This document shows positions 33,120-42,368 of a stretch of DNA of 64,000 nucleotides, piece after piece. The notes beneath the pieces are model-generated. The model searched no databases. It saw nothing but the letters and a program-made list of their open reading frames with translations, and was not told the origin of the DNA. This DNA comes from UKL13-2 sp043744255 (lineage in GTDB: Bacteria > Pseudomonadota > Gammaproteobacteria > Burkholderiales > Usitatibacteraceae): positions 7,068-71,067 of the forward strand of contig JAYTVA010000073.1 in assembly GCA_043744255.1 (NCBI GenBank), read 5' to 3'. Position numbers and translations under genes: made by a program. Numbering within the stretch: the first letter of the stretch is position 1; every line of letters starts with the position of its first letter.

Positions 33120-34373
33120 ATGAGCAACATGAGAAAAGACGCCTATTCCGTCGAAGTTGTCGGCTTCAACCAGACTGAGCGCATTGTGCTGTCCAGCATT
33201 TTCGGCCTATCTGCGCGGCGGCAACCCAAGTTCACACAGCACGCTACCGCTTCGTTTTCGCCAGATTTATTTTTGGTCGATGCCAGCGATGCGCAAGCGA
33301 TTGCCCTGTTTAACGAGCGCAACAGCCAGCGCCGCGTGCCCGCCATCATGATTGGTGACAGCGATCACGGCATGGGCTATGCGCTGCTGGCGCGCCCGCT
33401 ACAGTGGACGCGTTTGTTCAAGGCATTCGATGCCGCGGTCATGGACGCAGGAAACGCGGCCATTGCGCCGCCGACCCCTGCCGCGCCGACCCTACAGACG
33501 ACAGCCTTTCCCGCACGCACCCCCTCAGCAACGGTCGCACCCAACACGCAGCCCCTGACTGCGGCAATCGCTCCGGCTACCGCGATGCCGTCCACCAGTG
33601 CGCCGGTAGCGACGACGGCCTCAGCCCCCGCACAGCCCAGCGCTGCTGATCTCGAAGTCACGCAGGTGATGGTGCGCGTTGCCCCGACACCGGATCTGTA
33701 CCATGCCGCCACCGTGCCAACCAGAATTGTGCCGATGGCGCCGACCGCCCCCTCGCTCATTCACGCGCTGGAGCGACCCACTACCGCGCCAGTCGCGCCC
33801 CGCACTCAGCAATTGGCGGTCGCACCAGTCTATGCACCCGCCGCACGCGCCGTCCCAGCCATGCCCGTGGTACCACCCATGCCAAAAGCGACCACGGCAG
33901 CGCCGCCCGCCCTGGTCGTGCGCCCCGCCCCAGTATCTACCACGGTCGTTCCAACCCCGCCACTGCCGCCACCAAAACCAATCGCGCCGGTTGAGCCTGT
34001 TGGTGACTGGGTACTGGTGGTGGACGACAACATGACCGTTCGCGAGTTCATGAAAAACAAGCTTGCACCATTCAACTTCAACGTAGACTATGCGGAGTCT
34101 GGCGAGCAAGCGGTCGGACTGACTGGCAAACGCCGCTACACCTGTGTGTTCCTCGATGTCGTGATGCCGGGCATCGATGGCTATCAGGTTTGTAAACTCA
34201 TCAAGTCGAAAAAAGCCGTCGGCAAAACTGCCGTGGTGATGCTCACCAGCAAGGGTTCTCCGTTCGACAAAATTCGCGGTGCGATGGCCGGTTGCGATGC
34301 CTACCTGACCAAGCCAGTTGACGAAGAGAAGTTGCTCGAAACGATTGTGCGATTCATTCCGATCTCTGCTTAG
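33120..34373 (+). CDS. Pseudo-receiver plus PilG-like receiver protein with long Pro/Ala linker
   Basis: This 417-residue protein has an N-terminal receiver-like domain (about 8-105) with DLFLVDA. The conserved Lys-Pro is Arg-Pro (ARPLQWTRLF) and the acidic pocket is missing, so it is probably not phosphorylated. A linker of about 180 residues, rich in Ala, Pro and Thr, follows. The C-terminal receiver (about 297-417) is complete: WVLVVDDNMTVREFM, VFLDVVMPGIDGYQVCKLIK, and MLTSKGSPFDKIRGAMAG with YLTKPV, close to PilG. In the Pil-Chp system PilG is a phospho-output controlling pilus extension and cAMP. It sits 37 bases after the fusion gene and 41 before the next receiver gene. Confidence 0.87.
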   Translation: MSNMRKDAYSVEVVGFNQTERIVLSSIFGLSARRQPKFTQHATASFSPDLFLVDASDAQAIALFNERNSQRRVPAIMIGDSDHGMGYALLARPLQWTRLFKAFDAAVMDAGNAAIAPPTPAAPTLQTTAFPARTPSATVAPNTQPLTAAIAPATAMPSTSAPVATTASAPAQPSAADLEVTQVMVRVAPTPDLYHAATVPTRIVPMAPTAPSLIHALERPTTAPVAPRTQQLAVAPVYAPAARAVPAMPVVPPMPKATTAAPPALVVRPAPVSTTVVPTPPLPPPKPIAPVEPVGDWVLVVDDNMTVREFMKNKLAPFNFNVDYAESGEQAVGLTGKRRYTCVFLDVVMPGIDGYQVCKLIKSKKAVGKTAVVMLTSKGSPFDKIRGAMAGCDAYLTKPVDEEKLLETIVRFIPISA

Positions 34374-34414
34374 GGCTGCGTTCAGAAAATATTTTCAAAC
34401 CTTTAGGAAGCCTC

Positions 34415-34777
34415 ATGCCTGTTACCAAAGTGTTATGCGTCGATGATGCCGCTGCCGATCTCACCCGTATTCAAAAAATAGTTTCCGATGCACACGTGCA
34501 AGTGTTGGCTGTGAACAACGGACGCGACGCGATTGCACGTGCCAAAGCGGATAAGCCAGATCTGATTTTTCTCGATATTGTGATGCCCGATATGGATGGT
34601 TTCGCGGTCATGCGCGAGCTACAAAAAGACCCGGAGACCAAGGATATTCCCGTAGTGTTTGTCTCAAGCAAATCGCAGAAAGCCGATCAGCTATGGGCGA
34701 AGATGCAAGGCGGCAAAGGGTTCGTACCCAAGCCCATCAGCGACGAAGCGGTTCTCAGCGAAGTTAATAAGTTTTAA
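34415..34777 (+). CDS. PilH-like single-domain response regulator (copy 1)
   Basis: This 120-residue stand-alone receiver has the VDDAAADL pocket, phosphoacceptor Asp in LIFLDIVMPDMDGF, and VFVSSKSQKADQLWAKMQGG followed by FVPKP. The S-K-x-Q-K-x-D-x-x-W-x-x-x-Q-G pattern is characteristic of PilH. It starts after a GGAAG Shine-Dalgarno-like sequence (CCTTTAGGAAGCCTC). It shares most residues with the next gene, so the two look like a tandem duplication. PilH-type regulators usually act as phosphate sinks or oppose PilG. Confidence 0.9.
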   Translation: MPVTKVLCVDDAAADLTRIQKIVSDAHVQVLAVNNGRDAIARAKADKPDLIFLDIVMPDMDGFAVMRELQKDPETKDIPVVFVSSKSQKADQLWAKMQGGKGFVPKPISDEAVLSEVNKF

Positions 34778-34791
34778 TGGAGTAATTTGAA

Positions 34792-35148
34792 ATGGCAATT
34801 CGTAAAATTCTATGTGTTGACGACAGCGCTGCTGACCTCGTTAATATCGAAAAAATCATTGCGGGCACAGGCGCGCTCGTCATCACGGCTACGAATGGCA
34901 AGGAAGCGGTTGTCCGCGCGAAGGCGGAACTGCCCGACATCATTTTTCTTGATGTAAACATGCCCGAGATGGACGGCTTCGCGGCGATGCGCGAAATTAA
35001 GAAAGACCCTGCGACCAAAGCCATCCCGGTAATTTTGGTCACCAGCAAGAGCCAAAAGGCCGACAAGCTTTGGGCACAAATGCAGGGTGCGAACGGGTTC
35101 GTGAGCAAGCCCTATACGCCTGAGCAACTTCTCGAACAACTTCGCTAG
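34792..35148 (+). CDS. PilH-like single-domain response regulator (copy 2)
   Basis: This 118-residue receiver is closely related to the preceding one. It has the CVDDSAADL pocket, IIFLDVNMPEMDGFAAMREI with the phosphoacceptor Asp, and VTSKSQKADKLWAQMQGANG followed by FVSKP. It starts 14 bases after copy 1 and ends 14 bases before the CheW-like gene. Two PilH-like proteins in one chemosensory operon suggest divided roles (for example two phosphate sinks or a sink and an output). Confidence 0.9.
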   Translation: MAIRKILCVDDSAADLVNIEKIIAGTGALVITATNGKEAVVRAKAELPDIIFLDVNMPEMDGFAAMREIKKDPATKAIPVILVTSKSQKADKLWAQMQGANGFVSKPYTPEQLLEQLR

Positions 35149-35162
35149 CCGGATCTGCTGCC

Positions 35163-35750
35163 ATGACCGAGACGCAATCAAATCTCGCCTCGCCCTTGGC
35201 TGCTAACCCGCAGCCATTTGGTGTGGGTATTGGCGGCGGTGAAGACGTTGCGACCGCACAGGCACGCGTGTTGGCGGAAATCGCCAGTCGGCAAGCGGAT
35301 GGTGTTGCCGCCACGGATGCCATTGAGCGGCAAGGCTACCGCATCGGTGAGCTACGAATTTTGGCGAAATACGATGCCACCAGTGAACTCGCGACGATGC
35401 CAACGATTTATCGCCTGCCGGGCGCGCCTGAAGGCGTACGCGGTCTCGCGAATTTGCATGGCAACGTCGTGCCTGTGTTTGAATTGACGCGCTGGTTTGG
35501 GGTTGAACACGATGTACAAGTAACGCAAATGCTGCTGGTGCTGGGCCATGGCGATGCCGCCGTTGGCGTCGTCATTGACGGTCTGCCAGAGCGTAAGCGT
35601 TTTTCTCCCGCCGATGCAGTGCCGATTGAAAGTGGTCACGCGCGTATGGCGCGATTTGCGCACGCCGCGTATCGCGACGCACATGGCGTGTGGCTGGAGT
35701 TCGACAACACCCGTTTTTTTGAAGCATTTGCCAAGCGATTTGCTCGCTAG
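35163..35750 (+). CDS. CheW-like adaptor protein (PilI type)
   Basis: This 195-residue protein has an N-terminal extension of about 60 residues and a CheW domain: GYRIGELRILAKYDATSE, TIYRLPGAPEGVRGLANLHG with NVVPVFELTRWFG, and AVGVVIDGLPERKRF. It would couple the chemoreceptor encoded next to the CheA-like kinase. In Pil-Chp systems this place in the operon (between PilH and PilJ) is taken by PilI. Confidence 0.88.
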   Translation: MTETQSNLASPLAANPQPFGVGIGGGEDVATAQARVLAEIASRQADGVAATDAIERQGYRIGELRILAKYDATSELATMPTIYRLPGAPEGVRGLANLHGNVVPVFELTRWFGVEHDVQVTQMLLVLGHGDAAVGVVIDGLPERKRFSPADAVPIESGHARMARFAHAAYRDAHGVWLEFDNTRFFEAFAKRFAR

Positions 35751-35843
35751 GTCTTCGCAACACTTTTGCAACACTGGTATTTCTCGCCTACACAACAAAT
35801 GGAGTGTCAGGTAACCAGTCACGATTTTATTGGGAGTTTTTAG

Positions 35844-38354
35844 ATGAATATTCGATCAAAACTATTGCTGGGTGGCGCCGCCATCGTGACCATTCCGCTC
35901 CTGTTGGCGACCTACCTCGTCGGCCAGACGGCGTACGGTACCGCTAGTGCCGGATTGAATACGGCCGCACAGGAGTTGTTGGTGTCGGTGCGCGAGACCA
36001 AAAAAACGCAGTTGGAGGAATACTTCAACGTGCTGGTGGCCGAAACACAAGCGGTCGCACGCAGCACCACGGCAATTGATGGCTTAAGAGGCTTCAAGCA
36101 AGGGGTCAACTCGTTCGTCAAGGATACAGGTGGCGACGCAAAGATCGCGGCCGCCAAAACGGCGCTCACAGACTTTTACAGCAAGGATTTTTCCAATGAA
36201 TTCTTGAAGAAAAACATCAAGCTCAAAGCCGACGGTGCCGCACTGATTGAAAAGCTCGATAGCACATCGATTGCGATGCAAAACCAATACATCGTCGCCA
36301 ATCCCAACCCGTTGGGGCAAAAAGAAAAACTGGCTACCTCACCGGATCCGTCGAGCTACTCAAAAGTGCATGCGCAGATTCATCCCAGCATGGAAGCGTT
36401 CCAGAAAAAATTGGGACTCTACGATATGTTTTTGATCGACGCCGATAGCAATCGCGTCGTCTACACGGTATTTAAGGAGCTCGATTTTTCTTCGAATCTT
36501 GAGACCGGTGTCGCCGCCAAAACGGGGCTGGCCGAAGTCGTTGGCAAAGCACTGAAGGCCAAATCGAAAGATGAAGCGTACGTCTCGGACTACCAACCTT
36601 ATCTTGCATCCTACGATGAACAGGCTGCGTTCGTTGCCGCACCCGTGTTTGATGGTGAGAAACTGGTGGGCGCATTGGCGGTGCAAATTCCGATTGGCAA
36701 AATCAACGCCATCATGACCGGCAGCGCCAAATGGAAAGAATCAGGCTTGGGACAAACTGGCGAAGCTTACGTCGTCGGTGCCGATAAATTGGTGCGCTCT
36801 GAAATCCGCTTTCTGGTCGAAGATAAAACGAAGTGGCTGACGGAAAACGGCGATCAATTTGGCAAAGAGCGTGTAGACGCCATCCAGAAAAAAAACACGG
36901 CGGTCGGCATCCTTTCGATTAACACAGACGCGGTGAAGAAGGCATTTGCGGGCGAAACCGGCTTTGTTACTTATCGCGGTTATCGCGGCTTTGATCTTGT
37001 CGGTGCCTACGCTCCATTCAAGGTGCACGGACTGAATTGGGCGATCGTGGCGAAGCAAGATGCCAGCGAAGTGTTCGCTGAGACGAACGCACTGAAAGGC
37101 AATTTGCTGCTGATCGCCATCGGTTCGGCAATTCTGCTGGCCGGTCTTGCTGTGCTGGCGATTTTCATCTACGTTGAAAAGTTCATGAAGCCGATTGAGC
37201 AACTGCAATCTACTGTGCAAAAAGTGGCGAAGGGCGACTTTGAAGCACGCTCGCAAATCACCACCGGCGACGAAATGCAAACGCTGGGTAACGCGTTCGA
37301 CAATATGCTGAATGATCGCGTGTCGGCGATGGCGAAGGCCGAATCCGAAAACGAAACCATGAACAACTCGGTGATCGGTTTGCTCGGCACGGTGGCGGAC
37401 TTGTCGCAAAAAGATTTGACGGTGCGCGCGCCGGTGACTGAGGACATCATCGGTACGCTCGGTGACTCCATCAACCAATTGACGGACGCGACCACCTCGG
37501 TGTTGCGCGACGTAACCAAAATCGCAGGGGTGGTGGAACATGCATCCAAGCGCGTGAAAACCCAGTCTGACGCAGTGAGCGCACAGGCAACGAGTTCGCG
37601 CGATACGGTTGAGCGTTTGGTCGCCAATCTGCAAACGGCAACGGCCGGTATGGGACGTGTCGCTGAATTGGCCGCGACTTCCAACGTTGCCGCAGGCGAA
37701 GCATCGACGACGACCGAGAACGCGATGAACACGGTGCAAAGCACGGTGCGCGGTATGGATGCGATTCGCGAAACGATTTCTGAGATGGAAAAACGAATCA
37801 AACGATTGGGCGAACGTTCGCAAGAGATTTCGCAGATTGTGGGACTGATTAATACGATTTCTGAACGCACCCACGTACTGTCACTCAACGCGTCCATGCA
37901 AGCGGCGATGGCCGGTGATGCTGGTCGTGGCTTTGCAGTGGTGGCCGAAGAGGTGCAGCGCTTGGCGGAGAACTCCAGACAGGCAACGGCGCAGATTGCC
38001 AACCTTGTGCAGAACATTCAGATCGAAACCAACGATACGATTGCGACCGTGAACAAGACCATTGACCAAGTGGTGCAAGGTTCAGACATGGCGCGAGCTT
38101 CCGGCGAGAAAATGCGCGAAACACAAGCAACCACAGCGCGTTTGGTGCAGATGGTGCAGAACATTGCGCAAAGCTCGCAGGAGCAGATGAAACTGGTGGA
38201 GACACTACGCGCCGGTGCGGGTGAATTGACGCAATCAACTGAAACCACTGCTGAACAATTGACTGCGCAGAACCAAGTCACGTCGAGCCTGATGACCGCG
38301 TCGCAGAAACTTGTTGAGTCAGTGTCCGTGTTCAAGCTGCCAGCATCCGCTTAA
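35844..38354 (+). CDS. Methyl-accepting chemotaxis protein, PilJ-like
   Basis: This 836-residue receptor has transmembrane helix 1 at about 8-28 and a large periplasmic sensor region of about 390 residues, probably double Cache-like. Helix 2 is at about 423-446 (IGSAILLAGLAVLAIFIYV), followed by a HAMP domain (KPIEQLQSTVQKVAKGDFEA). The cytoplasmic signalling part has the PilJ-type tip ISERTHVLSLNASMQAAMAG, then GRGFAVVAEEVQRLAENSRQ. The sensor region is much larger than that of classical PilJ, so it may bind a small ligand. A 93-base leader separates it from the CheW-like gene. No CheR or CheB gene is present, so adaptation may be absent or encoded elsewhere. Confidence 0.92.
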   Translation: MNIRSKLLLGGAAIVTIPLLLATYLVGQTAYGTASAGLNTAAQELLVSVRETKKTQLEEYFNVLVAETQAVARSTTAIDGLRGFKQGVNSFVKDTGGDAKIAAAKTALTDFYSKDFSNEFLKKNIKLKADGAALIEKLDSTSIAMQNQYIVANPNPLGQKEKLATSPDPSSYSKVHAQIHPSMEAFQKKLGLYDMFLIDADSNRVVYTVFKELDFSSNLETGVAAKTGLAEVVGKALKAKSKDEAYVSDYQPYLASYDEQAAFVAAPVFDGEKLVGALAVQIPIGKINAIMTGSAKWKESGLGQTGEAYVVGADKLVRSEIRFLVEDKTKWLTENGDQFGKERVDAIQKKNTAVGILSINTDAVKKAFAGETGFVTYRGYRGFDLVGAYAPFKVHGLNWAIVAKQDASEVFAETNALKGNLLLIAIGSAILLAGLAVLAIFIYVEKFMKPIEQLQSTVQKVAKGDFEARSQITTGDEMQTLGNAFDNMLNDRVSAMAKAESENETMNNSVIGLLGTVADLSQKDLTVRAPVTEDIIGTLGDSINQLTDATTSVLRDVTKIAGVVEHASKRVKTQSDAVSAQATSSRDTVERLVANLQTATAGMGRVAELAATSNVAAGEASTTTENAMNTVQSTVRGMDAIRETISEMEKRIKRLGERSQEISQIVGLINTISERTHVLSLNASMQAAMAGDAGRGFAVVAEEVQRLAENSRQATAQIANLVQNIQIETNDTIATVNKTIDQVVQGSDMARASGEKMRETQATTARLVQMVQNIAQSSQEQMKLVETLRAGAGELTQSTETTAEQLTAQNQVTSSLMTASQKLVESVSVFKLPASA

Positions 38355-38386
38355 TCTGCCGCACAAAATGAATAAAAGGATTCGCG

Positions 38387-41251
38387 ATGGCCGCTAGCCC
38401 GATGACGCCATTCCTTGAGGAGATGCGCAAGGAATTGGCGCTGGTGCTGCCCGAATTTGGTCAGTGGCTCGCCACGATTGCGCACGCGCCTGCTGAGGAT
38501 GCTGCGTTCATGGAAGCCTTCGAGGCCTACGGCGGACAAGTCGAGCGCACCGGCATGACCGCAGAGATGCTGGGTATGCCAGGGCTCAATCTCTGGTGCA
38601 CGCATTTGAACAGCAACCTGATGTCGGTCGCGACCATGGACGGCGAGGCACGCGTAAAGGCCGCGCAGTATCTGGCGACTTGGCCCAAGTTGATGGATAC
38701 GTATTTAGCGGACCCCGCTGAATTTGATGCCTCGCTCGCGCTCGCAGAATTTTTGACGCTGCCCGATGCACCGCAACCGCTCGACGAAACCGCCGGCGTT
38801 GCATTGATCGAACAACTCACCGCCGCACCGGTGCTGCCCGAAGAACTCGCGGCCGACATGGCGGAATCGGAAAAGCCTATCGAGATCACGCCAGCGGACG
38901 TCTCGCTGGTGTTGGCCGATGACGCCGACCGTGATGTCTACAACGCGTTCATCGAAGAAGCCCCGGCCAACCTCGCCAGCTTCGCGCAACTGACCTCGCA
39001 AATCGCGGCAGGAGACGCAACGGTGGAGGACCTGCGCACCGCCAAGCGCATCGCGCATTCGTTCAAAGGCTCGGCCAGTATTGTCGGCCTGCGTGGCATT
39101 GCCGCACTCGGCCATCACACCGAAGACATTCTCGAATACTTCGAGCAAAACCCCGTCAAGCCCCCGCGCGCCGTGGGCCTTGCCTTGGTCGATGCCAGCG
39201 ATTGTCTGTCGCAAATGTTGGGTTTCCTGCAAGGCGAAGAACCAGAACCGGAAAACGCGTACGCCGTTCTCTCCAACGTCGTGGCGTTAGCAAACAAGGT
39301 GAAATCCGGCGAAATCGCCGAGATGACTGACGACGTGAAATTGGAAGCAGCGCCGCTGCTACCAGAGCTAGTGCTGGATGAAAACGCCAAGTCAGCCGCG
39401 CCTCCCGCCAAGGCCGCCGAAGCCGGCGCGAGCCTACGTATTTCGATCAAGACCGTCGATGAATTATTCCGTTTGATTGGCGAGCTCACCACCAAGGTCG
39501 GCCAATTAGAAGATCGCGTCGTCACTGCGCGTGGCCGCGCCAAGAGCTTGCTCGCACAAAACATGAACGTGCAGCAACGCGTGATGGATCTGGAAAAAAT
39601 GGTGCTATTGCGCGGCCTCTCGCTCAATACACCTGCCACAGACGATACCAACACCACGTTCGATCCGCTTGAGTTGGATCGGTACAACGAACTACACGGT
39701 GCCACGCGTGCGCTGGTGGAAACTACCGCCGACTCGCGCGAGATCGCCACCGCGCTCGAAGAAGATGTCGCCAGTATTTCTGCTGACCTCGCGCAACAAA
39801 CGCAAATCAATAAAGACCTGCGCCACCAAGTGATTTCGACGCGGATGACGCCGGTAGATTCGCTGAGTGCGCGACTCACCCGTAACGTTCGCCAGACGTG
39901 TCAGCAAACCGGCAAAGATGCGGAGTTGCTCATCTCCGGCGGCGACATCATGGTTGACGGCGATGTGCTGAACAAACTCGCCGATCCGCTGCTACACATT
40001 TTGCGCAACGCGGTGGACCATGGCATCGAATCCCCCGCCATGCGCGAAGCGCACGGCAAAGCGCCGCGCGGTCGCATCAATCTCGACTTTTCGCGGCAGG
40101 GTTCGAGCGTGCTGGTGCGTATTAAGGACGACGGCAAAGGTCTCGACTATTCACGCATTCGCGACAAAGCTATGATCGCCGGACTCATCACCGCTGAGCA
40201 GCAATTGTCGCGCCCAGAACTCGCACGCCTCACGCTATTGCCCGGTTTTTCTACACGCGATCACGTCAGTGAAATCTCCGGTCGTGGCGTTGGAATGGAT
40301 GTGGTGGTCTCACGTCTCAATGAACTCAAGGGCACGGTCGAAATTCACTCCGAGCCTGATCATGGCTGCGATGTGGCGCTACGCTTTCAGGCCTCGCTCA
40401 TCACGCAACAAACGCTCCTGGTTCAGAGTAGTAAACAGATTTTCGCGATCCCGATTCACAACATCGAACAAGCACTTTCGCCCGGCCTCGGCGAAATCGA
40501 AGCAGACAAAACCGGCTGGGTGCTCACGCTCAAAGACGTGCGCTACCCCATTCGCGATCTCGCGGCTCTCACCGGCGCATCGGTCGAGCTCCTGGCGCGT
40601 GAAATTGTGGGAAACCGCCCCATCGTCATCGTCCGTATGGATACCGGCAACGTCGCCGTATTGGTCGACAAAGTCATCGACAGCCGCGACCTGATCGTGA
40701 AAAGTCTCGGACGCTACCTTCCGCACGTGCACGGCATCTCCGGCACCACGCTGCTCGGTGACGGCTCGGTCGTGCCGCTACTCAACGTGCCTGAACTCCT
40801 CGTCGAGCCCGTCGTCGCCTCCGCCGCCGCCTCACAAATGGCCGAAGCCGCCCGTAAACAAACGCGCCGCGTGCTGGTGGTTGACGATTCACTGTCCGTA
40901 CGCAAATCGCTCACACAGCTACTCGAAGACGCCGCGTTCGAAGTCGCAGGCGCTGGCGATGGCCTCGACGCCATTCGCATGCTCGACAAATTTATGCCCC
41001 ACGTCATCTGCACCGACCTCGAAATGCCAAACATGAACGGGCTTGAGCTCACCGAACACTTGCGCCGCCGCGAAGACACCCGCGACATGCCGATCATCAT
41101 GATCACCTCGCGCTCGATGGACAAACACCGCGACCAAGCCAAACGTGCGGGGGTGGATTTTTATGTCACCAAGCCGTACACGGATCAGGAGTTGCTGGTG
41201 CAGGTACGGGCGGCATTGCAACGCGGTACCGAAACAGTCGCCTCAGCGTAA
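38387..41251 (+). CDS. Hybrid CheA-type histidine kinase with C-terminal receiver (ChpA/PilL-like)
   Basis: This 954-residue protein has an N-terminal helical region and one canonical Hpt domain with His224 (RIAHSFKGSASIVGLRG). The dimerisation/HATPase region (about 350-670) shows the N box LHILRNAVDHGIESP, DDGKGLDY, and SGRGVGMDVVVSRLNELKG. A CheW-like domain (about 670-805) and a receiver (about 860-950; VLVVDDSLSVRKSL, ICTDLEMPNMNGLEL, TKPYTDQELL) follow. Pseudomonas ChpA carries many Hpt/Spt/Tpt domains; this one has a single clear Hpt plus a possible degenerate one at the N-terminus, so it is a compact version. It would phosphorylate the PilG- and PilH-like proteins and perhaps the receiver of the cyclase-kinase fusion. 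Confidence 0.93.
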   Translation: MAASPMTPFLEEMRKELALVLPEFGQWLATIAHAPAEDAAFMEAFEAYGGQVERTGMTAEMLGMPGLNLWCTHLNSNLMSVATMDGEARVKAAQYLATWPKLMDTYLADPAEFDASLALAEFLTLPDAPQPLDETAGVALIEQLTAAPVLPEELAADMAESEKPIEITPADVSLVLADDADRDVYNAFIEEAPANLASFAQLTSQIAAGDATVEDLRTAKRIAHSFKGSASIVGLRGIAALGHHTEDILEYFEQNPVKPPRAVGLALVDASDCLSQMLGFLQGEEPEPENAYAVLSNVVALANKVKSGEIAEMTDDVKLEAAPLLPELVLDENAKSAAPPAKAAEAGASLRISIKTVDELFRLIGELTTKVGQLEDRVVTARGRAKSLLAQNMNVQQRVMDLEKMVLLRGLSLNTPATDDTNTTFDPLELDRYNELHGATRALVETTADSREIATALEEDVASISADLAQQTQINKDLRHQVISTRMTPVDSLSARLTRNVRQTCQQTGKDAELLISGGDIMVDGDVLNKLADPLLHILRNAVDHGIESPAMREAHGKAPRGRINLDFSRQGSSVLVRIKDDGKGLDYSRIRDKAMIAGLITAEQQLSRPELARLTLLPGFSTRDHVSEISGRGVGMDVVVSRLNELKGTVEIHSEPDHGCDVALRFQASLITQQTLLVQSSKQIFAIPIHNIEQALSPGLGEIEADKTGWVLTLKDVRYPIRDLAALTGASVELLAREIVGNRPIVIVRMDTGNVAVLVDKVIDSRDLIVKSLGRYLPHVHGISGTTLLGDGSVVPLLNVPELLVEPVVASAAASQMAEAARKQTRRVLVVDDSLSVRKSLTQLLEDAAFEVAGAGDGLDAIRMLDKFMPHVICTDLEMPNMNGLELTEHLRRREDTRDMPIIMITSRSMDKHRDQAKRAGVDFYVTKPYTDQELLVQVRAALQRGTETVASA

Positions 41252-41281
41252 CTGCGCGAATTTTGACGCCGTTAACGTGGC

Positions 41282-42232
41282 TCAGCACGCGTAAAACACC
41301 CAAAACTGACTGGCCGTGTTACTCCAGCAATTGACCTCTGCAAACCCCGCCTCCCGCAACATCGCCGCAAATTCTGCCCGCTCGTATTTGTACGAATTCT
41401 CTGAGTGAATACTCTCGCCTTGTTTGTATTCACGCGCCACGCCATCAATCATCACGCGCTGATCTTCGCGTGCTTGCAGGTGCATTTCAATGCGCCCAAG
41501 TGCTGCGTTGTATTGCCCAATATGTCGCCATTTTTTTTCGTCAAAATCGCTGCCAAGTTCGCGGTTGATGTGGCGGAGCGCGTTAAGATTGAATGCGGCG
41601 GTAACGCCGAGCGCATCGTCGTAAGCCGCGTCTAGCTTGGACTTTTCCTTTTTTGCATCTACGCCGATGAGTAGACCGCCGGTGGCGTAGCGTTTCATTT
41701 CTTTCAAAAAAAGCACGGCTGCATCCGGGGTGAAATTGCCGATGCTGGAGCCGGGGTAGAAGATGGTGGTGCGGCCTTTGAGTAGCTCGTCGGGGATGTC
41801 GAGATGTTCGGAAAAATCCGTGACGAGGCCGAACATTTCGGTCTCTGGAAAATCGCCGATCATGTTGGCGAGCGCGGTGTCGATGGAGGGCCCGGCGATG
41901 TCGATGGCGAGGTAGCGTTTGGGCGCGATGACGGGCAGCCACGCGAGCGCCTTGCAGCAGTCGCCAGAGCCGAGATCAACGAAGGTATCGACCTCACCCA
42001 TGGCCTCGGCGATTTCGGCGCGATGTTGTTGAAAAATCGCGCGCTCAGTGCGCGTGGGATAGTACTCATCCAGTTGGCAAATGGCGGCGTACAAAGCGCA
42101 TCCCAGCGGATCGTAGAAGTATTTGGGTTCGATGGTTGCGGGGGTGGCGCGTAGCCCGGCGATGAGTTTTTTTCGTTCAACGGCGGCGTCGATTTTTAGC
42201 CGGTTGATAGTTTGGTAGCTAGGTACGGGCAT
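41282..42232 (-). CDS. egtD: L-histidine N-alpha-methyltransferase EgtD
   Basis: EgtD trimethylates histidine to hercynine using S-adenosylmethionine, the first committed step to ergothioneine (and selenoneine). The protein of about 316 residues shows PKYFYDPLGCALYAAICQLD, then EYYPTRTE, the SAM motif VDLGSGDCCKALAWL, YPGSSIGNFTPDAA and AAFNLNALRHINRELG, all diagnostic of the family. I prefer the ATG at 42232 (MPVPSYQ), which follows AAAAGGCAAGAG; an ATG 15 bases upstream is possible. The gene is divergent from a PhnD-like transporter of the putative selenate type. No EgtB or SenA gene is in the window. Confidence 0.92.
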   Translation of the reverse strand: MPVPSYQTINRLKIDAAVERKKLIAGLRATPATIEPKYFYDPLGCALYAAICQLDEYYPTRTERAIFQQHRAEIAEAMGEVDTFVDLGSGDCCKALAWLPVIAPKRYLAIDIAGPSIDTALANMIGDFPETEMFGLVTDFSEHLDIPDELLKGRTTIFYPGSSIGNFTPDAAVLFLKEMKRYATGGLLIGVDAKKEKSKLDAAYDDALGVTAAFNLNALRHINRELGSDFDEKKWRHIGQYNAALGRIEMHLQAREDQRVMIDGVAREYKQGESIHSENSYKYERAEFAAMLREAGFAEVNCWSNTASQFWVFYAC

Positions 42233-42368
42233 CTCTTGCCTTTTCATTTGGTGTAATCTCGCGGATCAAGTGTAGCGCGGTTTATTGTTTATCCATTGTT
42301 TGAAACATACGCGAGACATTGGTGTCTGGTTTTATTGGTGTTTTTATTTTTTCATTCAGGAGAATTTC

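Noticed and set aside
36741..37874. 377-residue open frame on the minus strand opposite the chemoreceptor gene
   Set aside because: It is antisense to conserved HAMP and signalling-domain sequence; composition is typical of a shadow frame (Arg/His/Phe-rich) and no family pattern is seen.
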